Source: Pseudeuparius sepicola (Eukaryota > Arthropoda > Insecta > Coleoptera > Anthribidae). Taken from it: a stretch of DNA of 64,000 bases. A model generated the notes under the pieces. That model did no database searches and had not been told where the DNA came from. It worked only from the letters and a program-made list of their open reading frames with translations. Shown piece after piece: positions 24,934 through 46,066 of this stretch. Where the stretch lies: positions 24,147,096 through 24,211,095 of the forward strand of contig OY987308.1 in NCBI GenBank assembly GCA_963920635.1, read 5' to 3'. Position 1 is the stretch's first letter, and each line of letters begins with the position of its first letter. Both the position numbers and the translations under genes were made by a program.

Positions 24934-26213
24934 AGGTAAAAATGTCACTGCTGTGTTGCTCAAATTATGTAAACGAAAATCTTGGGTCCTTTTAGCAGAT
25001 AGATTCTTCAAAAACTATACCATCTTAATAAATTCCAAGCTTTCGCCTTTCGTTCTTAGTTTTAGAATTTCATCAGGACTAGATGAGATACTAAAATTAT
25101 AATTATATTTTCTATTCATTATTAAGTATAGAGTACTTACATTTATATAATTATTACATACAAAGTATAGTTATATTGCTGTAGTATAAATTTATAAATA
25201 TTTCTAATAATAGTTTTCAATAAAAAAATTAGCATGTTTGATTATGAAGTTGTTTTTCTTTTAATGGCCTACTAGACATTGGACACAACAGGTGATATAA
25301 ATATAGGTTATACAAATATCAATAATTAAACCAATGAAATAATGTTGAAGTTATAGGTTATAAAAATGGCAGATGGCTTCAATACACTGACGGTTACATT
25401 AAAAAAATTGTCCCATGTTTATTTTATTTTTACCCAAAAATAAAATTTAATAGTAAAGTGAGCTTAAATTTTCAATATCTGTTCTTTTATTCATTGCTTT
25501 TTCTTCCTTTTGAGTTTCAAACATTTCCAAAAAAAATCGTTTGTGATAATTTTTTTTTTGCTGAAGAATTTTAATATTATCAAAATTAATTATGTGTCCA
25601 GTATTAAGAACATGTTTAGAGAGTTCCGAAGTATTTTTATTTAATTTGCAATCACTTTTATGGCCAAAAATACGTTTTTTAATAGTGGCGAAGTTTGTCC
25701 AGTGTACTTTTTATCACAATTATAAAAGAGCATATTTATATCGAAGATTTAAGCTGAATTTACTCTTATATTTTATTTTTTGATAAAAATAAAATAAGCA
25801 TAGGACAATTTTATTAATGTAACCCTCAGTATATTGAAGCCATTTGCTATTTTTGTAACCTACCACTTCAACATTATTTCATTGTTTTAATTATTGATAT
25901 TTATTTGTATAACCTATATTTAAATTACCTGTTGATTACAAAATGTTAGTGTTATCTAATCTTTCGTGTCCAATGTCCAGTATGCCATTTAAATAAAAAA
26001 AACAACTAATCGAACATTTTTTTTTTTTTTTTCAAAATTAACTTTACTATTATATAAATGTAAGTATTCAACAAATAGGTGGGTATATTTACAATTTTAC
26101 TTTCTCTAGCCCTGATAAAGTTTCTGAAACTAAGAACGAAAGCTTGGAATTTATTAAGAATGGTGTAGTTTTTGAATAATATATCTGTTAAAAAAAACAT
26201 GATTTGCATTTTC
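24934..26213 (-). mobile_element. Penelope-like element relic with inverted arms
   Basis: The insert lies between two copies of ATAATACAAAAAAA (24920-24933 and 26214-26227). Its flanks are inverted copies of each other: about 24995-25085 with 26105-26190, and about 25215-25415 with 25790-26000. The central, non-inverted part holds a minus-strand GIY-YIG nuclease remnant. Inverted or partial terminal repeats are known for Penelope-like elements, but the reverse transcriptase itself is absent here, so this is a truncated copy. Confidence 0.6.
25447..25740 (-). pseudogene. GIY-YIG endonuclease, C-terminal part of a Penelope-like element
   Basis: The minus strand reads Y-N-C-D-K-K-Y-T-G-Q-T, then after a one-base frame slip near 25685 continues K-K-R-I-F-G-H-K, L-S-K-H-V-L-N-T-G-H, I-N-F-D-N-I-K-I-L and E-K-A-M-N-K-R-T-D-I-E-N-L before a stop at 25447-25449. 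The Y-x-G-Q-T block, an R-x-x-x-H/G-H helix, the H-x-x-x-x-G-H-x-x-x-F block and the terminal N-K-R-T-D-x-E-N-L are the usual order in the C-terminal GIY-YIG nuclease of Penelope-like retroelements. The frameshift makes it non-functional. The family call rests on motif order that I recognise, not on a search. Confidence 0.7.
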
Positions 26214-26390
26214 ATAATACAAAAAAATCAAATGAAACCATGACACATACGAAAAATTGTCAAGAGGGCATTTTTGTTTACAATTAAATTCTACATCTCC
26301 AATCAATATATTTTATTACTAAACAGGGCGATTCATTATTTTTTCCTAAAACAATAATTGTACTAATTACCCACTTGTACGCCACTGGTT

Positions 26391-28878
26391 ATTCAAGGTG
26401 TTTAATATTAACAGGTTTTATGCTAACCCACGTCGTTTTAACGTGTACCAAATATTACTCAAATGCCTCAACTAAGTAGTTTGGAAAATATTCAATGAAG
26501 TCCATATATTTTTTAAAACTTTAACACCCTGTATAGACCTTAACATTTCATTAACTAGATTTTCTTGAAGTCAAGATTATTTTCTTTCAAAAAAATACTT
26601 ACATAGTATATTCTGCTGTGCTTTAGGTAATTTAGGTTTTCTTTTTTTTTCAAAATTTTGAATACCGCACAATAACCAAAACTTTTTATGAAGAATGCCT
26701 TTACCAATAAAACGCAAAATAAGACAGTTTACAAGTAGAGCTGGGCCCAAAAGGGGGACACACTGCATTTTTCAAAAACAATATTCGCCTGTTTATTTCT
26801 TGACACCTACTCAGGTTGGCCGCTCGGCCTTGACGGTCGGCTCGGACAAAGAAATGAAGGAAAAAAAAACAATTATCCTACCTTCCATTTTTGCACATTT
26901 TCCCGATTTGGGTACCGCCGTCCGATTGGTCGAGTGACGCGAAAATAGGAGGCACCCGAAGCAATGGGTTCTATTTGTCGGCTATGTGACGTGGTCTATT
27001 GAGCAAGAACGCTACATTACATTGTACGACCGGTTTCGAAAGTTTTCACCCGATTTGGTCGTTCTGTGGGCCGATATCGCTATAAACGGCGAATTCTCCG
27101 TTTCCGGATAGGTACCCAAAACGCTGCCATTTATCTAGGGAGTCTTAGGAATACCAAGTAGTCTTCTTTCGTAAGAACAGAACCTTCTCATCTCTTCTAA
27201 GTTTGTCACAAATAACTACTGCCTTGATTAATATATCAATGTGGGTACCAACAAAATAAAAAGAGCGTTTCCGGGTAATTTTTGAATTTCAAATGAGCAA
27301 GGCATGCGTGCTGGAGGCCACAGCACACATCTCCGATATTAATATGCATGATAATCCTCGTGGGGTGGTAACAACATGTTGTAGCTAATTGATTGGTACC
27401 TTTAGATAATGTTACCGGTGCACGCTTTCGGTTTACCACAGGGTACCCTCCCGGTGCCGGTTCTCTCGTCGAATACCAACGCAATGACATAAGCGCCCGG
27501 AACCGGCGCGGAAATTGCAGGAAGGAAGCTTTCGCCCCGTGCCAAAAGCCACTTACCACTCCAGTGGCAAACAAATCTTCGCGTAATTGATACAGATCAT
27601 TTTTATACGGTCGCCGACGTCGATGGTTTAAGTTTTCGTGCGCGGACCAAACGTGCATGGCCCACGTATTACAATCGCCGGTTGATCGTATAAATTCTGC
27701 CAGTCAATCAGTAAGCCATTCAGCTGTCCCGGCCAATTGGTTAGGACGTTCTTAATAAGACCCGAAGTCGAGCGGGATTATAATATTTATGCCGCACGAG
27801 TTACGGAGCAAGGTGGGCCCAGAACTGGTCCTTGTGGAACACCTCGTTTTACCTAATTATCAACAGAAGCTTCTCGCTTCAAAATCCCCACCAAATGTAT
27901 GCGGGTAAACAGTTCTCGACGCATCACGACCGACACGTCACCACCTGTCAACGTCACCCGCGGCCTACTCCGACCAGATCGCCCGGTAAGGTGGTCCGCG
28001 TACCCGTGACGTACGTACGCGCTGAGTCCGGAAAGCTATTTCCGGACCGATTCCGAGGAACAGTGCCAGAGAACGATCGCCGTCCATGAGGGAAGATCTA
28101 TTCGCGGACGGCGGGCTAATTCTGGAACGGGCCAGGTTACGTGGGCCCGCACTGTTTTCATCCCATCATATGATGTTTATGGGAAACGGGGCATGCCGCG
28201 CCGCATTCCGCGCGTATTCGTAACTGGGTTTTTATTGAGCGGAATCGGCTAATAAGAAGTCGATTATGACGGGAAGTGGGTTAGAAGTCGATCGGTTTTC
28301 GTGGGAAGTGTTTGGCATGTTCTGAGCGAGTGGTTTTGGCGAAGATGTTCGTCAGGTGCGAAGGTAAGAGGGTCTTCTTCGGGTACCTGCGAGCTCTTGC
28401 CTCTTTAAGCCACATACAATCATCTGACATTCTTGTAGTAGAAGTACCTATATCTGTTCCGTCCTTCTATAAGTTATAGCTTCAATCTGTAGCCTTAGGT
28501 TCCTCCAAAGTTTCTCGACAACCTCCTATTGTTTAAACCTTATCTAAACCTTCAAAACTTTCTTCAACCTTGAACTTCTCTGGAAGTTGCGTTCGCTTAA
28601 GACATTCTACATAATAAGATGCTCATCCTACATCCAGTGAACTCTAACCTAGTTCAAATACATTGCTAGTAGGCCTACACCATCAAGGTTTGTGTCTCAT
28701 CTTTAACCCTTTCTATGACTTCTAACTGACATCACACCTAGAACCTTATTGACCCTTTCCACAAATACCAAACTTATTCTGCTTCATTCTATGGCTTCTA
28801 ACCTGGTCTAAGCTCATATTCATAAGGCACCATGATTCTATAACCACCTAGACCTGCCCCATCGCCTTCGAACTCTTT
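26391..28878. other. Intergenic with RT motif-B footprints
   Basis: The minus strand at 27815-27843 encodes G-V-P-Q-G-P-V-L-G-P. The plus strand near 27431-27460 encodes a weaker L-P-Q-G-T-L-P-V-P. A minus-strand frame of 140 codons (27236-27658) covers the latter but shows no domain I recognise. Nothing else is called. Confidence 0.45.
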
Positions 28879-28885
28879 CTACACC

Positions 28886-30993
28886 TAGGGTTGCCACCTG
28901 TCCTTTTTTGAAAAGGACAGTCCTTTTTTCAAACAAATTGTCCTTGTGACTTTTTTAGCCCTAAAATGTCCTTTTGAATAACCTTAGGGGTGACGGGGTG
29001 GGTAAATAGTTCGAGTTCGGAAAGCGGCATATGCTCTACATCCTCCTGGTGACCTAAATCCTCGATTATCGTTTTTATCACCGCTGTCAACTTTACTGGA
29101 TTACTGGTGCCCAAGTCCATTTTACTATATTGATATTATCAAAGATCTATCCAACTTAATGTGCTTGACAAGGGAAATGAAAATGTAAATTTCTAGAACT
29201 GTTAAACTGTTAAAACATTGAAACGCTACTTCCAATATTTTTGCACGGAATAATCACAAGTTTTTTAAAGGCAATGGCATTTACAATGTTGTTACACGAA
29301 GTTTTATTGAGACACGATACGTTTACAATTGGAAAGTGAATAATTATTATGGACTAAAAGAGGTCCATTTTTTCATTTTCACCTGTTTTACAATTAAAAA
29401 ACGATAATAGTATCTAGGTATACAAGACATTAAATTTGATGGCCTCGGAGAACATTATTTATTACTCTTCGGAAGGTGCTGGGTGCATTTTTGAGACCAA
29501 ATGGCATGCTTTTAAATTGATAGTGACCTATGTCTGTAGAAAATGCCGTTTTGGGTATATCTTCCGGTGAAATTACTTCGAATTTTGACAAAATTTAAAC
29601 TTTTTAATGTTTTGTAATGATTTAATTTGTAAGAAAATTTCTAGAACTGTTAAACTGTTAAAACATTGCAATGCTACTTCCAATATTTTTGCCCGGAATA
29701 ATCACAAGTTTTTTTAAAGGCAATGGCATTTACAATGTTGTTACACGAAGTTTTATTGAGACACGATACGTTTACAATTGGAAAGTGAATAATTATTATG
29801 GACTAAAAGAGGTCCATTTTTTCATTTTCACCTGTTTTACAATTAAAAAACGATAATAGTATCTAGGTATACAAGACATTAAATTTGAAGGCCTCGGAGA
29901 ACATTATTTATTACTCTTCGGAAGGTGCTGGGTGCATTTTTGAGACCAAATGGCATGCTTTTAAATTGATAGTGACCTATGTCTGTAGAAAATGCCGTTT
30001 TGGGTATATTTTCCGGTGACATTACTTCGAATTTTGACAAAATTTAAACTTTTTAATGTTTTGTAATGATTTAATTTGTAAGAAAATTTCTAGAACTGTT
30101 AAACTGTTAAAACATTGCAATGCTACTTCCAATATTTTTGCCCGGAATAATCACAAGTTTTTTAAAGGCAATGGCATTTACAATGTTGTTACACGAAGTT
30201 TTATTGAGACGCGATACGTTTACAATTGGAAAGTGAATAATTATTATGGACTAAAAGAGCTCCATTTTGTCATTTTCACCTGTTTTACAATTAAAAAAAT
30301 GATAATAGCATCGAGGTATACAGGACATTAAATTTGAAGGCCTCGGAGAACATTATTCATTACTCTTCGGAAGGTGCTGGGTGCATTTTTGAGGCCAAAT
30401 GGCATGCTTGTAAAGTGATAGTGACCTATGTCTGTAGAAAATGCCGTTTTGGGTATATCTTCTGGTGACAATACTTCGAATTTTGACAAAATTTAAACTT
30501 TTTAATGTTTTGTAATGATTTAATTTGTAAGAAAATTTCTAGAACTGTTAAAGTGTTAAAACATTGTAATTCTACTTCCAATATTTTTGCCCGGAATAAT
30601 CTTTACAATGTTGATACACGAAGTTTTATTGAGACGCGATACGTTTACAATTGGAAAGTGAATAATTATTATGGACTAAAAGAGGTCCATTCTTTCATTT
30701 TCACATGTTTTACAATTAAGAAATGATAATAGCATCGAGGTATACAGGACATTAAATTTGAAGGACTCGGAGAACATTATTCATTACTCTTCGGAAGGTG
30801 CTGGGTGCATTTTTGAGACCAAATGGCATGCTTTTAAATTGATAGTGACCTATGTCTGTAGAAAATGCCGTTTTGGGTATATCTTCCGGTGACATTACAA
30901 TTTAAACTTTTTAATGTTTTGTAATGATTTAATTTGTAAGAAAATTTCTAGAAGAATTTTTGGCAATGTCTTTGAAAAAAGGTGGCAACCCTA
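28886..30993. mobile_element. DNA transposon carrying its own satellite, 7-bp TSD
   Basis: The termini TAGGGTTGCCACCT (28886) and its complement (ending 30993) are inverted repeats, flanked by the 7-bp direct repeat CTACACC at 28879-28885 and 30994-31000. The body of the 2108-bp element is mostly a tandem array. A short minus-strand frame (28929-29120) near the left end has no recognised domain. The superfamily is not assigned: the 7-bp duplication is unusual for hAT (8 bp) and excludes TA or TTAA families. Confidence 0.75.
29191..30955. repeat. ~448-bp tandem array inside the 28.9-31.0 kb element
   Basis: The word TTCTAGAACTGTTAAA or its start occurs at 29191, 29639, 30088, 30537 and 30946, giving periods of 448, 449, 449 and 409. 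Units are nearly identical. The fourth has a short deletion after GCCCGGAATAAT, and the fifth is cut off after a few bases by the element's right end. The frames that open in each unit repeat with the array and are not treated as genes. Confidence 0.9.
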
Positions 30994-31000
30994 CTACACC

Positions 31001-31345
31001 CCGGGCCGTTTATTGGGGCACCCACGCCGGAGAGGTCGGGGCCCGGCGGCGGCGGCACCGGGAGAGCCACACGGTGACGATACGTTCAGTGACGTCGCCG
31101 TGGCGGGGGCGGCGGCCGGCTCGCTCTGCCCGCCGCCGCCGCACTGCCGTCATTCATTCATGTCGGTCTCGGGGCTCGACCGGGCCGTTTTTGAGGTTAG
31201 ATCGGTGGCGCGGCGTCTTCGCCATAATAGAGCGGTACCTACGCGGCCGTGCGGTGTGGTGTTGTTTGTGTTCGGGTGTTCGGTGTTGATTTGGATACGA
31301 ACCTCGCGACGGAGCCCGGCGTCGCACGTTTCTAAGGTTAGTTTC
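31001..31345 (+). promoter_or_regulatory. sr: CpG-rich patch upstream of sr
   Basis: This is a strongly GC-rich stretch with many CpGs in an AT-rich setting, starting exactly at the edge of the 28.9-31.0 kb transposon. It contains a CRE-like TGACGTCG at 31090-31097 and ends in a splice-donor-like CTAAG/GTTAGT near 31337. It could be a promoter region or an untranslated first exon of sr. Frames open here on both strands look like products of base composition. Confidence 0.4.
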
Positions 31346-31544
31346 GGCTTACGTTGCCACCTGATGCGGGGGGGGGGGAAGTTTCTCATATTGTGGCGAA
31401 AGAATTGAGGCACGACGGCGACAAAAATAAAACGCTTACAACGTTTTGTTCTGTGCCGATTTTCCGCGAAGAAACACGTTTTCTCGGCAAATTTAATTTC
31501 TCAGACATCACCAAGACTGATTCCCTCCACGGGGACAGATTTCT

Positions 31545-31627
31545 CCATATAATTCGATACATTTTCCCCGCCCCCAACCACCCACTAAAAATAGTCTCGA
31601 CGTGGGCCTCCCCTGTCTATATATAAA
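31545..31627 (+). promoter_or_regulatory. sr: Candidate distal promoter of sr
   Basis: Within 83 bp lie, in order, CCATATAATT (CArG-like, 31545-31554, lacking the final GG), CCCCGCCCCC (GC box, 31566-31575), CTAAAAATAG (perfect MEF2 consensus, 31585-31594), CGTGGGC (core of the EGR site, 31601-31607) and TATATATAAA (TATA box, 31618-31627). Transcription would start near 31650. The first distal coding exon begins about 830 bp downstream. The individual motifs are short; the tight cluster with a TATA box at the right end is what makes the call. Confidence 0.5.
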
Positions 31628-32482
31628 AAAATCCCCAACACTTCGGACGTACACCTGACCGTGCCGACAACAAAACCAGAAATTACCTATATCGATTGGT
31701 GCGTGGGCAACAGCGTCCCTCTCTGCTTTTTTCCCGAAAAAAACGAGACATTTTCCAGCTGTATTTATAGAAATTTTGTGCGCGCCAGCGACATCTACGA
31801 AGCGTTCGATAAAGATGATACCTACGCTAAACGTCTTTCGCTGCCCACTTCGGTTCTGGTGTTACAAAGGTGTACACGTATATATGATGAAGATATTTCG
31901 GGAAAAAAACACGGAAAATACGTATAAAAAACGAATCCGATGTTCGGGAATTAGATGAGCTAATAGCGCCATCTACAAGCGGCAAACGTCAACGCCGAAG
32001 CTTTCGACGCAGTTTCACGGTACCTACATACAGCATGCGAGAAGCGAGCAGTTTTTCAAAAAAACCGAGGTAAATACAGCCGAACGAGCTTCGAGAAACT
32101 TCCCTACGCATTCCACGTGGCCTCAAAGAACACCTCAAACATTACTCAAAAATTTTTTAAATGCACAAACTCCAAGCCAAAAACCACACGTTAATGTTGC
32201 AAAAAAACAGGCGAGGTATGTTGCTTCTAAAACGCGACTCCACATAGTAAAACAAATAAATGCCTTGGTGTTCCTTTGGAGCCACACCTGATAGTTCTCC
32301 CACTCGGTCTTCACCAACACCACTTGGTGTCCCCCCTAACCTCAATAACACCGAAATTTCCCAAAAAACCTCCATTTCAGGCCGGAACCAGAGCAACAAC
32401 TCGAGGAGCAGAGGAACCACCGTGTAACTACAAATGGCAAGAGGTGTCATAGCGACCTTTTGCCAACAACCAAGCAACCAAA

Positions 32483-41898
<9,416 letters not shown>

Positions 41899-42306
41899 TA
41901 CGCCAGTGCCATAGGGGTCGGTCCCTTGCCATAAGTTTAGTGATTTTTCGGAACGCGAACGGATCTCAAGCTGTCACAGACTGAACCTCCACGATTGGGG
42001 GGGGACGGTAACCCACGTTAAACATGTAACGAGAGAACGATGTTGTTTTTTTATTGTTGATAAATGTTCCGCTTTCCGTACTTTTGTCAGAGTTGTTATT
42101 ATATTTTTATTTTTTTTTTGTAACGAGGCGACCACGTGCCGCCCGATCTTGACTAAAAGAACTAAAAAAGCTTTAATATTGTTGTAGATTATTTTTTTGT
42201 TGGCCAAATAACAAATTTTAATACATTACATTCCGTAGGTTAACTATTACACCGCTTTAAAAACAGTTTGGATATTTTTCTAAGGAATTTAGTCAATACG
42301 TGAGTC

Positions 42307-42312
42307 AATAAA
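42307..42312 (+). terminator. sr: Candidate poly(A) signal of sr
   Basis: AATAAA, the first canonical signal after the sr stop, lies about 720 bp downstream of the TGA. A second AATAAA lies at 42642-42647. Either could end the transcript. Confidence 0.45.
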
Positions 42313-42699
42313 AATGAGAAAATGCGCACACTTTAAAAAAAATTCGTTGGTCCTCACAAAAAAAAAATGCCTTAATATAAAGTGTCTTTATCTGGTGACA
42401 AGAGAGAGGCCATTCATAGACAGGTTGTAGTATAGCTAGCGAAATTGTTGGATCTTAATAGGCATATCTCCATTCTAAATGAATTCTAACTACCTATCTA
42501 ACTTGTTCTTTGTGGATTTTTGACTTGGCAGAAAGAAGGTGGTACAATTTTTTCCCCCGAAAGTAAACAAGGGTCCGCCCATTTTTGACAAAAGTTTTGA
42601 CTGTCAAAACGCAGGGCCTAAGAATGATGTTCGTAACGAACAATAAACGTTGTAAAGTTGTAAATAATTGTAAATAGTTATTTAATAACCTTATTAAAT

Positions 42700-45620
42700 T
42701 TTGTATATAGTCTAATTTAATAATTAAATTTGTTAAAAAGAACGGCTGTTGAAGCATACACACACAGAGACACCGGACAAAAAAACTAGTTGTTGTGGAA
42801 AAAAACTTCTTCCTTCATTTGCACTGAACGCAACTCTATTTTTGTATCCCCCGCCCAAAAAAGTTAACTTAGATGTTGTCCATGCCCTGAGGATGGCTCG
42901 GCCACCCTCCGAAACATTCGAAACGTTTTCAATCATCGTATCCAGAGGCTGTAAAAAATGTATTTTTGAATGTGATACTATTTGAATACCTACTTACATA
43001 TTTGTCTCACTAAAATTGAACGTTGTTCAAGCGTTGCCCCGTTAAAATATGTTGATGTTTGTCATTATTGTCAGCTGTGTTTCTCACAAAAAATCGAATA
43101 AAAGCGACATAAAATATTTTTGGCGACTTTCTCTACAACCCACCACCCAAAACAGTGAATCATATGAAACTGAAACTAGGTAGGTAAGTACAGTATTATT
43201 TATTATACCTACACCGACATTCTTCGTCCAGTTACAGAAGAAAATAAAAACCGCGTTAAAAATGTTTTTTTTTTTCTTTTTTGTAAAAGCAACGTGTTAA
43301 ACAGTATGTATCTATATGCCTCGCTCCATTGGTTAACTAGGTTTGCCTTTAAGGCTCGAATTAGGTCCACTCGAGCGATTTTTCCAGTGCGAAAAGCAAG
43401 AAGATCGCATGCATCTGATTTATAGATCGAGTTTTGCCTTCGGGCCATTCACGTTTGGAAATTATTATAAACAAGTGAGAAATAGGTCGGAAAGTCACAG
43501 ATCGAAGTGTCGGCGGGTCCCCTGTTTTGACACCCGACTGTCAAATATACGCCGTGATCGATGATGTTCCCAGTACAATAAACACCATTGTTGTCGTCGA
43601 TGGGTTATTCTTCGAGGAGCCACTCGAAAGAAAAGTGGTGACGGGGATTTTTTTGAGTTGTTCGACGTTATATAACCGTATCGAAGATATAAAATCTGCA
43701 CGAAACCAAATTGAAAATGGTCTAGATTTGCGTGTAAGCAAATAAGCCTGTTTTATAGGGGCCTTGCGTCCCATAAATAAAGTTATATCGTTATTGGGCC
43801 ATTGTGTTCCGCGTGCTTCAATTAAAATATCAATGGAGCAGTAAATCTTATCGGTTTCCAATTTTTCCAAGTCGCGGTTTACGAGAGTGTGTGGCACGAG
43901 CAAATCTACAGCCATTTTAGAGTAATGCCTAGCCACTACAGAAGTTTACAAACTTTAGAACGAAACCTTGACTAGGTGATTTCAAAGTGTAAAGAACCAT
44001 GAAGGTATTTGTTTACTGACTGATTTATTTGTACTAATTTCAAGCATCATTTACTTCATATAGGGTGTTCCAAATAAGTTACTATCTTCGGTTCACCATA
44101 GGCAAGTGGCCTCAAAAATCTTCAAGATATAATGTTCAATGGTCCTACAAAAAAAAAGAATATTTATGGGTGTCGGAAATAAGAGTGTACAGGGGAACAC
44201 CCTGTACATATATTTTTTGTTTGCTTTTTTGGTCCACCCTGTACGAAAACTACAGGCAGCGGTGACGCAACTTTCCAAAAATGCTCGAAAATGACTCGGT
44301 GTAATAATAAATTACTTTGTAATAATTGACGATATTTTACGGTTGTGTTATTTATTTATTGCTATTTCTGTTGTGCCAAAAAAAACATGATGTACAAACA
44401 TTTCGAGGCGCTTCTGCTTCTTCCCTCTTGAAAATTAAACACCCATTGCGAAATGACGTCCATGAGAAAAATCCAAAGATGGTCAAAATAAATACCCATT
44501 CATTTCGCTTGTGAATGCAGGTCTTGTCTAGTTACGGTTGTTACATAACGTCTATTTACAATATGTTTCCATTTTAATATGTTGTCAGAGTACACCGACA
44601 AACATATGGTATATTATAGTAGCATCGGAACTGCGAGCAAGTAGGTCATCGGTATGGTTTTTGCATTACAGTACTTGGGCTTAGAAAGACGCCGGTGTGC
44701 CGCAAGGATCCACTTTGGGCCCCCCATATAAATATCATTAACCGAGCACTTCTGCATCATTAACCCGTCGAATGTATTAACTTTAAAGACAACTGAAGGC
44801 TTATAATTGGCGATTTTGGTAGGAACGGCAAATTTATGGTGTTATTTTGGGCACACTTCAACTTTCTATATGCGTACATATTATTTATCTTAGCGCGTTT
44901 TCACGTAAGCGCTAATAAATTTTTTGTGTGACTACGAAATAAGATAGCCACTTAGTGGAGAAGGACAAACACCGGTGTTTATGTAAGGAACTATTGCTTC
45001 CTGTGCGAAATACGATTGTTGGTTTAACGCTGTTATAGAATTGAGACAAATTGGAGGAGCACGAATCGAGGCGGCGTTCCATGTAAACATTCGTTAATTT
45101 TCATATATTTTACATGTTGTTCCCGCAAAGTCGAATGGTTTCTTATGGTGCAATCTTTTCCCATCTATCTATATTTGTCCGAGACAATACCTTGTAAAGT
45201 AATTGTCTCGGACACCCGGTCACATTCATGCATTTCATTCTAAACACGAAACATGACGTCGTTTTTATGGCTGCGGTGGCGTAACACGGTCGCGTCTGGC
45301 TCAAAGCGATTCCACAGATTGTGTCAACTTTTCCAGGGCAAAGACATACGGCTTCATTTCGCGTAGCACATTAATAATTTAAATTAATTTATCTAGATTT
45401 AGAAGGAGAAACCGGGTGACAGATTGGAGAACAATAGTCCGCTGGCGACCTTATTAGACTTGTTTATGAGACTGATTGGATCGCTCAGGTATTGTTTTTT
45501 TTTTTCTTCGAAGTCTTAGATTACTCTAGAGTAGAATATCGGTGCAGTGACAGCTGGTCAGGGGGGGGGGCAGGGAAAATAAAAATACAATTTACGTTAC
45601 GACGAAACGACTTTTAATTT
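42700..45620. other. Intergenic with one RT motif-B footprint
   Basis: The plus strand at 44694-44723 encodes G-V-P-Q-G-S-T-L-G-P, then a stop soon after. Short dispersed-repeat ends (ACCCTGTAC-type) occur near 44060-44240. The other frames show no domain. Confidence 0.45.
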
Positions 45621-46066
45621 TGTACCAAAGAACTGAAGTTCAACTTTTTATGAGCCATATTATAATTTTTTTAAAATCGGAAAATAAAATGTTAGGCAAA
45701 AAATAATCATAAGGGATCACCCGTCCATGAACCAACTGCGTGCGGGCGTTGCTTGACTTTGACGATCGCTCTACCTAGGTCAAGTATGACGAGGCACGGC
45801 GCTTCCCGACAGAAACTCCAAACTGCTGCCTGTTGTGCAGCCTCCATGAAAAATAGATTGAGATTCAAACCTACTAAAATATTTATACTGGAAGATTGCG
45901 CTGCTATAGATATCAATTTCGCAATGAGTAGAGTTTGTTGCCTGGGTTTTGAATATTTGGTAACTTTTGACGGGCGATGGCTCCGCGTTTGACGTTTGAT
46001 GTTTACATCTCGGCAAGGCCTACTTATTGAAAAAATCGGACAATAATGGGCTACTTCAGTGCCGAT
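45621..46066 (+). repeat. Dispersed repeat, copy A (inverted partner at 53.8 kb)
   Basis: Roughly 445 bp match, in inverted orientation, 53828-54290. Shared landmarks are AACTGAAGTTCAACTTTTTA, GCGATCGTCAAAG-type sequence around 45755 and GCACTGAAGTAGCCCATTAT. Short frames here are mirrored in the partner. No coding function is recognised. Confidence 0.75.

Larger units (their letters stand above)
24800..26390. repeat. Copy of the 2.2-3.2 kb family, split by an insertion
   Basis: The sequence at 24805-24933 matches the start of the arm at 2945-3050, and the match resumes at 26214-26390 (AATCAAATGAAACCATGACA and onward). The ~1.28 kb in between is a nested insertion flanked by the duplicated 14-mer ATAATACAAAAAAA. 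Confidence 0.7.

Noticed and set aside
27236..27658. 140-codon minus-strand frame
   Set aside because: No recognisable family; it overlaps a weak RT footprint on the other strand.
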